Part shown: positions 14,955 to 23,336 of the stretch, piece by piece
How positions within the stretch are numbered: the first letter of the stretch is position 1
Layout: each line of letters opens with the position of its first letter
Assembly (NCBI RefSeq): GCF_050908845.1
Contig: NZ_CP194171.1
Coordinates: forward strand, 992,001-1,056,000
Length of the DNA stretch: 64,000 bases
Source of the DNA: Marinobacterium_D sp050908845
Lineage (GTDB): Bacteria > Pseudomonadota > Gammaproteobacteria > Pseudomonadales > Balneatricaceae
Direction of reading: 5' to 3'
Notes under the pieces: model-generated
What the model saw: the letters and a program-made list of their open reading frames with translations, nothing else
What the model was told of the DNA's origin: nothing
The model's database searches: none
Translations under genes and position numbers: made by a program

Positions 14955-16471
14955 GGCGTGCTGACCTCAGCGCTGACCGGAACACGCTCAGGTGTCAGCT
15001 GTTCGTTGTCTGGTTGCGCCATGAACTGCACGCCGCCGCCCAGTGACAGTGCCAGGTCTGCCTGCACCCGCAGCAGCTGTGCATGGATCTGCTCACGGGC
15101 GATACGCTGGTCGAGCAGCCGCGTCTGGGCATCCAGTACATGCAGGTAGTCGGTCAGACCGCGCTGAAACGCTTTTTCCGCCGTGTCGTACACCTGTTCT
15201 GCCTGCTGTACCGCCAGGTCGGCCAGTTCTGACTGATCCTTGGCCGAACGCTGGCGGATCAACTGGTCGCTGACCTCCTGCAGGGCGTGCCTCAGAGTGT
15301 TGTTGTACTGCTGCACCGCCTCGTCATATTCGGCCGCGGCGATACCGAGCCGGGCACGACGGGCGCCGCCATCGAAGATCGGCAGTGACAGGGCCGGCCC
15401 TGCGCTAAAGGTGCGACGTTCGGCATCGGTCCAGTCGGTCAGGGCGCCGTTGGTCAGTACCTGGCCCAGGCTCGCCACCAGGTTGATGTTGGGATAGAAG
15501 TCGGTGCGCGCCATATCCACGGCGCTGGCCTGGGAGGCGATCTGCCAGCGGCTCAGCACCAGGTCCGGACGGCGGCCGATCAGCTCCAGCGGCAGATCGC
15601 TGGGCAGGCTCAACTGACGGTTCAGCAGCAGGGTAGGACGCACCAGCTTGCCAGCTTCACTTAACGGCTGAGCGGCCAGGGTCACCAGTGTATTGCGGTT
15701 GAGCTCGATCGCCTCTTCCAGGGCACGAATGCGGCGCTGGGTCACCGGCAGTTGGGCGCGTGCCTGCTGCAGGTCGTAACGGGTACCTATGCCGGCACTG
15801 AGCTGCTTCTGGGTCAGATCGACGATCTGGTGCTGCTGCGCCAGGCGTGACTTCTGCACATCAAGCTGGGCGTAGTTCAGCGCGTAGGCGATATAAGTGC
15901 GGATCAGGTTGGCGGTAAGGTCCAGCTGTACCACGCGGGCGCTGGCTTCGCTGACGGCCACATCCCGCTGGGCGCGCTGCTTGCGGTCCTGCTGGCGACC
16001 GAACAGGTCAAGCTCGTAGCTGAAGCCCAGCATTGCGCTGTTATCCCAGGTTTCGGTTCCGGCCAGGGTGCCCGAGCCGTAATGGTCGTCGGTGGGCCAG
16101 CCGTGAATGTTGGCGTTGATATTGGCATTCAACTGTGGCGCCGACGGCGACAGGGTCCGGCCGGCCTGGGCCTGGGCACGACGGATACGAGCGGCGGCGG
16201 CTTCCAGGGTCGGGTTGTCCAGCATCGCCTGCTCCACCAGCTTGTCGAGCTGAGGGTCGGCAAAACTCTGCCACCAGCGGATACTGGGCCAGTTATCGCT
16301 GTTTGCGGCTGGATGGCTGACACCCTCGACGGCCTCGGGCTGTGTCAGCGCCGCCTGGGGATGAATTCCCTTCGGTGAGGCGCAGCCTGCCAGCGCGAAA
16401 GCCACAGCCAGACCGGCCAACAACAGGCGGCCGCTAGTCCCTGAAATGGGTCTATTAAGTGCTAAGTTCAT
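14951..16471 (-). CDS. Outer-membrane efflux lipoprotein, NodT/TolC family
   Basis: A 506-residue OMF protein with a signal peptide ending in lipobox LAGC (Cys at about residue 29) and two tandem OEP repeats (about residues 60-270 and 280-480) with the long alpha-barrel helices expected. Typical motifs are QAGRTLSPSAPQLNANI, YELDLFGRQQDRKQ and LELIGRRPDLVLSRWQIASQ. It provides the outer-membrane channel for the FUSC/HlyD pump encoded immediately downstream, making a complete tripartite system in one operon. Confidence 0.94.
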   Translation of the reverse strand: MNLALNRPISGTSGRLLLAGLAVAFALAGCASPKGIHPQAALTQPEAVEGVSHPAANSDNWPSIRWWQSFADPQLDKLVEQAMLDNPTLEAAAARIRRAQAQAGRTLSPSAPQLNANINANIHGWPTDDHYGSGTLAGTETWDNSAMLGFSYELDLFGRQQDRKQRAQRDVAVSEASARVVQLDLTANLIRTYIAYALNYAQLDVQKSRLAQQHQIVDLTQKQLSAGIGTRYDLQQARAQLPVTQRRIRALEEAIELNRNTLVTLAAQPLSEAGKLVRPTLLLNRQLSLPSDLPLELIGRRPDLVLSRWQIASQASAVDMARTDFYPNINLVASLGQVLTNGALTDWTDAERRTFSAGPALSLPIFDGGARRARLGIAAAEYDEAVQQYNNTLRHALQEVSDQLIRQRSAKDQSELADLAVQQAEQVYDTAEKAFQRGLTDYLHVLDAQTRLLDQRIAREQIHAQLLRVQADLALSLGGGVQFMAQPDNEQLTPERVPVSAEVSTP

Positions 16472-16532
16472 AGTTTGTAAATCTTGTAAAAGTCGGGTGT
16501 AAAGCCCGCTACAGAGCCAGGGACCTGGCTGC

Positions 16533-17201
16533 TTATGCCGGCGGGTTGCCGGATTCGGGCAGCAGAAAAATACTCAGCGCTTCGTCGACAATGCGTTGTT
16601 CAAGATTGCTGGCGCTGCGGGTGTGTGCCGGCAACAGCGTCGGTGTGGTCATCGGTAAAGCTAGCGCCGAGGTCAGCATCCGCACGAACAGCTCGGGTTC
16701 CCGGGCAGCTACCACGCCTGCCGCCTGTGCCTTGCGTACTATGCGATGGGCTGGCAGCAGCAGCGGTCGGGTCAGCTTCTCAACGATAATCTCCAGACGT
16801 TCAGAGTGGGCGTTGGACTCCTGCAGCAGAAAAGCGGTAAACGCCGGTGTTGCCATGCAGATATCCGCATAGAGGCGGATAAAGCCCTCTATCGCCTGTC
16901 GTGCCGAGTGCTCACTGAGTGTCTCAAGTTCGGCAAGCCGCTGGGCGTAATGTGATTCGAAATTCTCCGCCAGATGATCGATAACCGCCTGCCAAAGCTG
17001 CTCCTTGTTGCCGAATAGCCGGGCACAGAGCGCCACATCGACCTCAGCCTCACGGGCGATCATGCGCAGGCTCGCACCCTCATAACCGCGTTGGGCAAAG
17101 GCGCGAATCGCGGCGTGGATCAGCGCTTCGCGGCCGGAGATATCCTGGCTGCTGCGCCGGCCGCGTCTGCGCGGTGCGTCAGGTTTCTGGCTATCGGTCA
17201 T
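16533..17201 (-). CDS. TetR-family repressor, probable regulator of the efflux operon
   Basis: A 222-residue protein with a basic N-terminus (PRRRGRRS), a TetR helix-turn-helix (about residues 25-70: REALIHAAIRAFAQRGYEGA ... LRMIAREAEVDVALCARLFG) and a CerR/DUF1956-like C-terminal half. It is the first gene of the efflux run, 61 bases before the outer-membrane gene. A perfect 16-bp palindrome lies 42 bases upstream of its start, fitting autoregulation and ligand-responsive control of the pump; this is inferred. Confidence 0.9.
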   Translation of the reverse strand: MTDSQKPDAPRRRGRRSSQDISGREALIHAAIRAFAQRGYEGASLRMIAREAEVDVALCARLFGNKEQLWQAVIDHLAENFESHYAQRLAELETLSEHSARQAIEGFIRLYADICMATPAFTAFLLQESNAHSERLEIIVEKLTRPLLLPAHRIVRKAQAAGVVAAREPELFVRMLTSALALPMTTPTLLPAHTRSASNLEQRIVDEALSIFLLPESGNPPA

Positions 17202-17242
17202 GGGTACGGGTCATGGATACAAATAACGCGGAAAGAATTTAA

Positions 17243-17258
17243 ATCAACAAGTGTTGAT
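17243..17258. promoter_or_regulatory. Palindromic operator candidate for the TetR repressor
   Basis: Perfect palindrome ATCAACA-AG-TGTTGAT in the tetR-RIO kinase intergenic gap, 42 bases upstream of the tetR ATG. Size and position suit a TetR-family operator. The rest of the 320-base gap shows no gene. Confidence 0.65.
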
Positions 17259-17522
17259 ATTTTTTCGAATCGGCGGTCAATAATCAATTCGAAACTCTGC
17301 AACACCGCTGTTGCGAAGAGCGAACCAATCCAACACGAATCGGCTTTTTTTGGTGAGAAAAGTGCAACCCTGCAGCCACCGATAAATCAGATGATGGAGC
17401 AGTGTTCATTTGAAGAGATCGGCGTGGCGACATACTCTTCCTGAAACACCCTTTCAGACTGGTGCCATCTAATCGGCGATCAGAGAGGGGACAGCCGAAG
17501 ACTGCCATCACACAGGAGTGCC

Positions 17523-18383
17523 ATGAAAACCCCAAAACGCCTTATCCCGCTGTTAGAGGATGGCCTGATCGACGAGGTGCTGCGGCCGCTGATGAGCGGC
17601 AAAGAAGCCTCGGTTTACGTGGTCCGCTGCGGTGACGATGTGCGCTGCGCCAAGGTTTACAAGGATGCGGAAAAGCGCAGCTTCAAGAAGGCCGCGCTCT
17701 ACCAGGAAGGTCGCAAGGTGCGTAACTCCCGCCGTGCCCGCGCCATGGAGAAGGGCTCGCGCTTTGGGCGTAAAGAGACCGAAGAAACCTGGCAGAATGC
17801 CGAGGTTGATGCGCTCTACCGGCTGGCCGCGACGGGTGTGCGTGTGCCCGAACCCTATGGCTGCTTTGATGGCGTGCTACTGATGGAGCTGGTCACCGAT
17901 GATGAGGGCAGGGTGGCGCCGCGCCTGAACGATGTGGGCATGTCAGCCGAGCAAGCGCGTGAAGATCATCTGATGGTGATGGAGTACGTCAAACGGATGC
18001 TCTGCGCAGGTCTGGTCCACGGCGACCTGTCGGAATTCAATGTGCTGGTGGACGACTACGGCCCGGTGATTATCGACCTGCCCCAGGCGGTGGATGCGGC
18101 GGCCAACAACAACGCCCGAGCCATGCTGGAGCGGGATGTGGATAACATGACCCGCTACTACGCCCAGTACGCCGAAGAGCTGATGGAAACCCGCTACGCC
18201 GCCGAGATGTGGCACCTGTTTGAAGCGGGCGATCTGACACTGGAGACCGAACTGACCGGCTTGGTGGAAGAGGACACCCACAGCGCCGATGTGGACTCGG
18301 TGATGGCCGAGATCCAGCAGATACTGCGCGATGAGGAGAAGCGGCGTGAGCGGTTAAAGGCGGGAATGGAAGGGGAGGATTAA
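17523..18383 (+). CDS. RIO1-like serine protein kinase
   Basis: A 286-residue protein of the bacterial RIO/PA4780-like kinase type. The ATP-binding part shows MSGKEASVYVVRC (flexible P-loop) and a lysine in RCAKVYKD. The catalytic loop is VHGDLSEFNVLV (about residue 162) and the metal-binding motif is IIDLPQAVD in place of DFG, all RIO signatures. AGGAG precedes the ATG. The C-terminus is acidic and charged. The substrate is unknown. A hairpin (18414-18436, arms CGTAGCCTG/CAGGCTACG) follows and overlaps the end of the convergent antitoxin gene. Confidence 0.92.
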   Translation: MKTPKRLIPLLEDGLIDEVLRPLMSGKEASVYVVRCGDDVRCAKVYKDAEKRSFKKAALYQEGRKVRNSRRARAMEKGSRFGRKETEETWQNAEVDALYRLAATGVRVPEPYGCFDGVLLMELVTDDEGRVAPRLNDVGMSAEQAREDHLMVMEYVKRMLCAGLVHGDLSEFNVLVDDYGPVIIDLPQAVDAAANNNARAMLERDVDNMTRYYAQYAEELMETRYAAEMWHLFEAGDLTLETELTGLVEEDTHSADVDSVMAEIQQILRDEEKRRERLKAGMEGED

Positions 18384-18426
18384 GTGACCCCAAGCGTTAT
18401 CGTTGGAGTTCTTCGTAGCCTGTATT

Positions 18427-18720
18427 TCAGGCTACGTGCAACAGCTTTGCGGCTTGCTCTGGATCTGTTTTGAACATAGTCAGCAGGGCTCTTGCCGGTC
18501 CGGTCGGTGCACGTTTTCCCTGTTCCCAACTGCGCAAAGTCGAAAGAGGAACTCCGATCATCTGAGCGAAAGCCTCCTGGGTACGTCCAGTGCTTTCGCG
18601 AATCGATTTCACATCCAGTGCAGAGAATCTGGTCTCGCGACTCGCTTTTTTCTCGCCTCGGCGAATGGCTCCGGCTTCTTTGACACTCTCACAGAGAGCG
18701 TCAAACATTGAATCATCCAT
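18427..18720 (-). CDS. NadS/HigA-like antitoxin, XRE helix-turn-helix
   Basis: A 97-residue protein starting MDDSMFDALCESVKEAGAIR, the NadS-type N-terminal pattern, followed by an XRE DNA-binding domain (LDVKSIRESTGRTQEAFAQM ... STLRSWEQGKRAPTGPARALL). It lies immediately downstream of the toxin gene: the toxin stop at 18723-18725 is two bases from this ATG, the toxin-first order of higBA-type loci. By family it should neutralise the toxin and repress the promoter. Confidence 0.92.
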   Translation of the reverse strand: MDDSMFDALCESVKEAGAIRRGEKKASRETRFSALDVKSIRESTGRTQEAFAQMIGVPLSTLRSWEQGKRAPTGPARALLTMFKTDPEQAAKLLHVA

Positions 18721-18722
18721 TC

Positions 18723-19061
18723 TCAACTCTCCTCTGTCTGCAATTCGTTTTTGACCAGATGTTTGAGTACAGCTTTCTGTTTAGCTGTCAGGTTGTCCTG
18801 CTTGGATTTTTCGTAGGCCAGGAGCAGAAATATCTGGTTATCGTTCTTGATCCAGTAGTAGATAACCCGGATGCCTCCGCTTTTGCCGCCATTGTTGTTT
18901 GCAGCCCAACGGATCTTTCTGCATCCCCCGGTATCTCTGATAACTGGCCCTACATCAGGTCTCCCCAGAAGAAGTTCTTGGAAGCTCTTATATTCATCAT
19001 CACTTAACAGCGCTTTAACCTGAGTGGTAAAAATGCTGGTTTCCTTAAAGACTAAATCCAT
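18723..19061 (-). CDS. RelE/HigB-type toxin
   Basis: A 112-residue protein of the RelE/ParE superfamily, HigB-2-like, with the core CRKIRWAANNNGGKSGGIRVIYYWIKNDNQIFLLLAYEKS. The K/R-rich strand and the central Arg are expected for ribosome-dependent mRNA cleavage. It is the first gene of the pair with the downstream NadS-like antitoxin. The pair sits inside the accessory stretch between mutS and recA, consistent with mobile gene content. Confidence 0.92.
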   Translation of the reverse strand: MDLVFKETSIFTTQVKALLSDDEYKSFQELLLGRPDVGPVIRDTGGCRKIRWAANNNGGKSGGIRVIYYWIKNDNQIFLLLAYEKSKQDNLTAKQKAVLKHLVKNELQTEES

Positions 19062-19135
19062 ACATTGGTAATCCGTTACCAGATGTGAATTATGTACTGA
19101 ATTTAGATCTCAGGGTAACACAGAGTATTACTCGG

Positions 19136-19651
19136 TCAACCCCACAACTCCCCAAAACGGTCGCGATGACAGAGATACAGCCGTAGATCGAACTCCAGCT
19201 GATGGTAATCCGGTTCCATATAGCTACAGAGCTTGTAGAACGCCTTGTTGTGCTCCTTCTCGCGCAGGTGTGCCAGTTCATGGACCAGGATCATCCGCAG
19301 CAGCGGCTCCGGCACCCTTCGGAACAGGGACGATACCCGGATCTCGTTTTTCGCTTTCAGCTTCTTGCCCTGCACCCGAGAAACGTAAGTGTGCGTGCCC
19401 AGCGCATTGTTGATGACGTGAATCTTGTCGTCGTAGATCACCTTGCTGATCGGCGATGAGCTGCGCATGTACTCGTTCTTGATGCCCTGGGCGTAGTCAT
19501 ACAGCGCCTTCTCCGAGCCAAGTTCATGGGCCTGTGGATATTTCTTCAGCAGCCAGGGGCCGGTTTTCTCGTTATCCAGCAGGGACTGCGCCTGTTGCTG
19601 GATATCGGGGCTGTAGCAGCTGAGGTAGTTGGGCGCTTGTGACCGACTCAT
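19136..19651 (-). CDS. YgjP-type (M48/WLM-like) zinc metallopeptidase family protein
   Basis: About 171 residues with the zincin motif HELAHLREKEH (two His plus Glu, third His in the EKEH segment) and the conserved end RLYLCHRDRFGELWG, as in the YgjP/DUF45 group. No signal peptide is seen, so it is probably cytoplasmic. I chose ATG 19651; an in-frame TTG at 19708 would add 19 residues. The exact start is uncertain because neither has a strong ribosome-binding site. The function of the family in bacteria is poorly defined. Confidence 0.85.
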   Translation of the reverse strand: MSRSQAPNYLSCYSPDIQQQAQSLLDNEKTGPWLLKKYPQAHELGSEKALYDYAQGIKNEYMRSSSPISKVIYDDKIHVINNALGTHTYVSRVQGKKLKAKNEIRVSSLFRRVPEPLLRMILVHELAHLREKEHNKAFYKLCSYMEPDYHQLEFDLRLYLCHRDRFGELWG

Positions 19652-19731
19652 TGGCTTATGACTGACCGTGCAATAAAAGGGGGCATAGCCCAGGATTTGA
19701 ATAGGCAAAATTGTACCCCGACAGGGGATGT

Positions 19732-20292
19732 TTAACGCTGACTTTTTGCATACAGGCTGAAGCGTTCATCGGCTTCCCGGAACAGCGTTTTGACCTGTTC
19801 TATATCCCATGGCTGCTCGGCCAGTGTTTCATGGTCCCAGCCACTCCTGGGGATATCGGGGGCAAAAAAGTCTCCGCCGTAGACATGAATGGCACTGGTC
19901 ATCTTGCCAATGGGATTAAGCACCGAATGGATCATCGAATGGTCGAGCGTGACGACCTCGTGAGCGCCAAGAGACTTAGCCCCGAATGCCTCGATGCTCG
20001 CGTCCGTGCGGCGCCAAAAAATATTGTCTTCCCGGCCCGAATAGATACCGATCACGGCAAACATCTGATGATTGTGAGGCATCAAACTCATACACGGAGC
20101 CCAGGTAAAGTTGATGATGGTGAGCTCGGGCGAGCGGTAGAGCGGTGCAATGCCGGCATGCTCAGGCTCACCGAGCTCCGATATCACTCGTGAACTGTCG
20201 GAAACGGCTTCTGCAACAAGCTCACGCACCGCTTCCTGTCCCTCGGCCACGGCCTTTATGCAATCCTGGATAAAATCATCTTTGTTAAACAT
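19732..20292 (-). CDS. Cupin-fold protein, predicted metal-dependent (cysteine-dioxygenase-like)
   Basis: A protein of 186 residues with one cupin domain. PHNHQMFAVIGIYSGREDNIFW carries the His-x-His and Glu candidate metal ligands of motif 1, and SMIHSVLNPIGKMTSAIHVYGGDFF carries the motif-2 His. This resembles predicted metal-dependent enzymes of the double-stranded beta-helix superfamily (COG5553-like). AGGAGG precedes the start; two adjacent ATGs exist and the one at 20292 has the better spacing. The substrate is not known and no partner gene is adjacent. Confidence 0.8.
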   Translation of the reverse strand: MFNKDDFIQDCIKAVAEGQEAVRELVAEAVSDSSRVISELGEPEHAGIAPLYRSPELTIINFTWAPCMSLMPHNHQMFAVIGIYSGREDNIFWRRTDASIEAFGAKSLGAHEVVTLDHSMIHSVLNPIGKMTSAIHVYGGDFFAPDIPRSGWDHETLAEQPWDIEQVKTLFREADERFSLYAKSQR

Positions 20293-20566
20293 CATTTATC
20301 CTCCTTTTTCGTTGCGGCGCATGCTTAACCCGCTCAACAAGTCACGCCTGGCCTATACCCAAGGATAGGAAGAGGGCCCCGGGTAGCCAACATTCACCCT
20401 GGAATCCTGAAAGGAAGCTGTGGGGCTGCTGGGGAAGGGGCAGAGCCGTTGCCGGCAGCCAGGCTGCCGAGCGTTTTCTGCTTCTGCGGAGGTATGGATA
20501 CCCCAAGCAGCAACCGGGGATAAGGCAGGCGGCTAGCGGTTATGCCAACAGCACCTGCCGGGAGAT

Positions 20567-20839
20567 TTAGAGACCCCATTTATCCGGTTTCGATTTTTTC
20601 CCTATGCCTACCCACAGCATGCGCAGTACAGATAGATAAATAACCCCCAACACTGACCAGGCAATCATGGGCAATAAGCCGAGCATCGCCATACCGTGAC
20701 CGATATCGTTGGGGGCGGGAAAGAACTCGGTCCACAGGAGGCTTACGGCCACCGCACCGGCATACAGGGTGACGAAAATACCCGGTAGGGCGAGCAGGAT
20801 AAGGATCAGGCGGAGGATCCTGATGGCTGTTTTGGGCAT
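20567..20839 (-). CDS. Small hypothetical membrane protein
   Basis: A 90-residue protein with two long hydrophobic segments (about residues 7-32 and 48-73), ending in a basic, cytoplasmic-looking tail (GIGKKSKPDKWGL). I do not recognise the family. It stands alone between the cupin gene and the CxxCH protein, with about 270 and 190 bases of non-coding DNA around it. Confidence 0.6.
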   Translation of the reverse strand: MPKTAIRILRLILILLALPGIFVTLYAGAVAVSLLWTEFFPAPNDIGHGMAMLGLLPMIAWSVLGVIYLSVLRMLWVGIGKKSKPDKWGL

Positions 20840-21025
20840 GATCTGCTGGCTTGCTGCGCTGCGGTTGTCATAGGTGAAGAATAGTACGCCAATGGGGATT
20901 GTCGCAGAGAACAGGCGTTGGCAGAGCGGTCGCCGACCTCCCCGCGCTTTAGTGGATAGCCGAACATCGTTGGGTAAAGAGTTCCACTAAATGGCGGGAA
21001 GAGTACTGTCAGCAGAGGTATTCGG

Positions 21026-22501
21026 CTAGTTTGATGCCGCTTTAACGGCAGCCTGCCACATTGGAATCGCTTTAAATGCGGTCACCATGTCATAGTCTAA
21101 AGCGATCGGTTCATTTCCATCTTTGTCTTTCGGACCCATGGGCGTAGAGCCTGACCTGCTTTGGAACCACTGCATCCATAAATCACTACCCGGCTCAGCC
21201 AATACCAGGGATGCTGAACTGGGATCACTGGATAGCGGTGCTTTTTGTGTTTGGGGAGGGTAAGTGGTTGAAGGTAGCAGGAACGCGGTCATCGGATACT
21301 GCGCACTGCTGTGACAAGCCAGACATCCCGCACTCGAAAGGCCCTTGTGGTAATACTTTCCGGCAGCCCAGGCGGGGGTGACTACGGCTCCATCATTAGG
21401 CCCGGACAGGCGGCCATCCCATCCCAGGGTTGAACGCGCGTATGCCGGCGTCTCTTCGTTGATCCAGTTTTCCTGCAGCTTTGGGTTAACACTGGCTGGT
21501 GGCGTGAGGGCCGAGGGTTCTACGTTAATCACATCCGGGTCTCCACCCCAGGTTGCGCCCAGGGGGACCATCCTGTCCCAGGCATCGCTGCCTTTCGCAT
21601 CTTTATCATAAACAAGAGTAGAGAAAACCCAGCCCGTATCCGGTGCTGCCTGAGTGTCTTTGACGATAATATCGAACTGCATCAGATAGACATTGGTTAA
21701 CACGGGTGTGCTGCCATCTCCTTCCGCTCCCCGGTTTTTGCAGGTTGAGTCGGCTGACTTGGCGGTCCCGTTACTGATGTTTACCGGTGCATAGATCTGC
21801 CATATGGCGGTGTTTTCCATCGGTGACCAGTCTGAGCCACAGGGTGTGACAAAAGAGAATTTTACGATCACGCTGCCTTCTGCGTACTGGGTTGTCTTCT
21901 CGGACAGGGTCGGGTTCATGGCCGACTTCAGATCAACTCCCCATATATCACCCAGTGTTTTGGCGGCGGTTTTATCGTAAAGCGTGTAAACGTAGGTGGT
22001 CAGATCCAGATTCTGGTCGGTTAGGGCATGTGCAGGAAAGCCGGAACCAACGTACATTCCGTGGATAGGCTCACGCTCTGTGCCCAGCCAGATAGATTGA
22101 TACCAGTCGCTGTTATTGGGATTGTTTCGATCAAAGATTAACGCCCGCATGTCATCAGCGACGTACGCTTTTAACGCCATTACATAGTCGTAAGCGTTGG
22201 CTTTGGTTATCTCTTTACCCTTGGTTACCGCTTTCCATGGATAGGGTTCGGTGGGCTTTTTAATCTCGGATGGATACTCATGGTTTAGCTCGAAAAAACC
22301 ACCGTCATAGGTAGTAGGCCGGTCCAGAGATGAATTAATAAAGGGATGTATTTTGGCGTTAGCGGTGTAAGCCTCTTCAGCCGTTAATGTTAAAAAAGGG
22401 ACTTTGCCACTGACTTCACTCATGCTTTTCGGCATATTGTCATCAGCGAAAGCATTACTGAGTATTAATGGCGACATAATTACTACAATAGATTTCTTCA
22501 T
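21026..22501 (-). CDS. Exported protein with one c-type haem motif, function unknown
   Basis: A 491-residue protein with a signal peptide (MKKSIVVIMSPLILSNAFA). It has a single CxxCH haem-attachment motif near the C-terminal third (SSAGCLACHSSAQYPMTAF), with later Met residues (SGSTPMGPKD) that could act as axial ligand. The rest looks like a secreted globular domain rich in Trp and Asp; I recognise no named family. It is probably a periplasmic cytochrome-like protein in a dehydrogenase or stress role. Codon use is AT-richer than neighbours, as is the following 0.8-kb gap, suggesting acquisition by transfer. It is divergent from the acetamidase homologue. Confidence 0.75.
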   Translation of the reverse strand: MKKSIVVIMSPLILSNAFADDNMPKSMSEVSGKVPFLTLTAEEAYTANAKIHPFINSSLDRPTTYDGGFFELNHEYPSEIKKPTEPYPWKAVTKGKEITKANAYDYVMALKAYVADDMRALIFDRNNPNNSDWYQSIWLGTEREPIHGMYVGSGFPAHALTDQNLDLTTYVYTLYDKTAAKTLGDIWGVDLKSAMNPTLSEKTTQYAEGSVIVKFSFVTPCGSDWSPMENTAIWQIYAPVNISNGTAKSADSTCKNRGAEGDGSTPVLTNVYLMQFDIIVKDTQAAPDTGWVFSTLVYDKDAKGSDAWDRMVPLGATWGGDPDVINVEPSALTPPASVNPKLQENWINEETPAYARSTLGWDGRLSGPNDGAVVTPAWAAGKYYHKGLSSAGCLACHSSAQYPMTAFLLPSTTYPPQTQKAPLSSDPSSASLVLAEPGSDLWMQWFQSRSGSTPMGPKDKDGNEPIALDYDMVTAFKAIPMWQAAVKAASN

Positions 22502-23336
22502 GACTACTTCTCCTTGTAATTAATAACCATCGCATCTATGGGATCCCGTTTTATGTGAAGCGGCTGGAGTAGTTGGATGGATAACCTGCTGATATAAAAG
22601 TATTTATAGAGATATCAGTCATTACCCATCCGTTGAGCCAAGCCTGATCATTTCGAGAAGCAGTGGGCGATACCCGATAGCTTTAAACCCATAATGTTAT
22701 TGAGAGTAGTCCAGTTAGATAAGGCCGCCAGTAAATCCAGTTTATAAATTCAGCGTTAGGATAGATTACGGTAGAATTACAGAAGATATTCGCTGCAACC
22801 TGCAGACGTTATTTAAAATCTTGCCCGATCATAACTATCTAATAAATATGCCGCTAATATTGCTTGGTGTCTTGGTATTAGAACGGTTTTATGATTTCTG
22901 GCCCAGAGAACAGAATGATAGCGATACAGAGTAGGTGAGCCGGAATGAGTATCCGGCGGAAGCTCCGGTGCGCTGTTTTAGAATGGTTTGGTGACCCAGG
23001 TCTACTGGGATTGCATAGTGAAAGAATAGTACTCGACCCAGGTCCAGAAACGAGGATTGCTGTGTTCAGCGTTGAAGAGGGCCAGTTGGTGCATTGGACT
23101 GGTTTCTGATAGTCGAGCGATTAACGATTTCTTTCGCACTATATTTGGTCGTTTCTTGTACAGAACGCTTGGATACGGGCGTGAAAAGCCGTTTTTGCTC
23201 GGATGACCGGGTTGTCAGTTTTTAATTTCAGCTAAGCGTTTGTTTTATTGGGTTATTTGTATCCCGTCGTTTGTACCTCTCCATGGCATGCATGCTGCTT
23301 GCACCTTTTCGCCAGTTAACTACGGAGGTACGAGGA
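22502..23336. other. Long AT-rich intergenic region, no gene seen
   Basis: About 830 bases between two divergent exported-protein genes. No open frame with convincing start signal or protein character is seen on either strand. It is AT-richer than flanking DNA and must hold both promoters. I see no clear repeats or RNA gene. Confidence 0.6.

Noticed and set aside
20394..20579. Small minus-strand open frame of 61 residues
   Set aside because: Proline/Ala-rich, no ribosome-binding site and no recognisable features; most likely chance.
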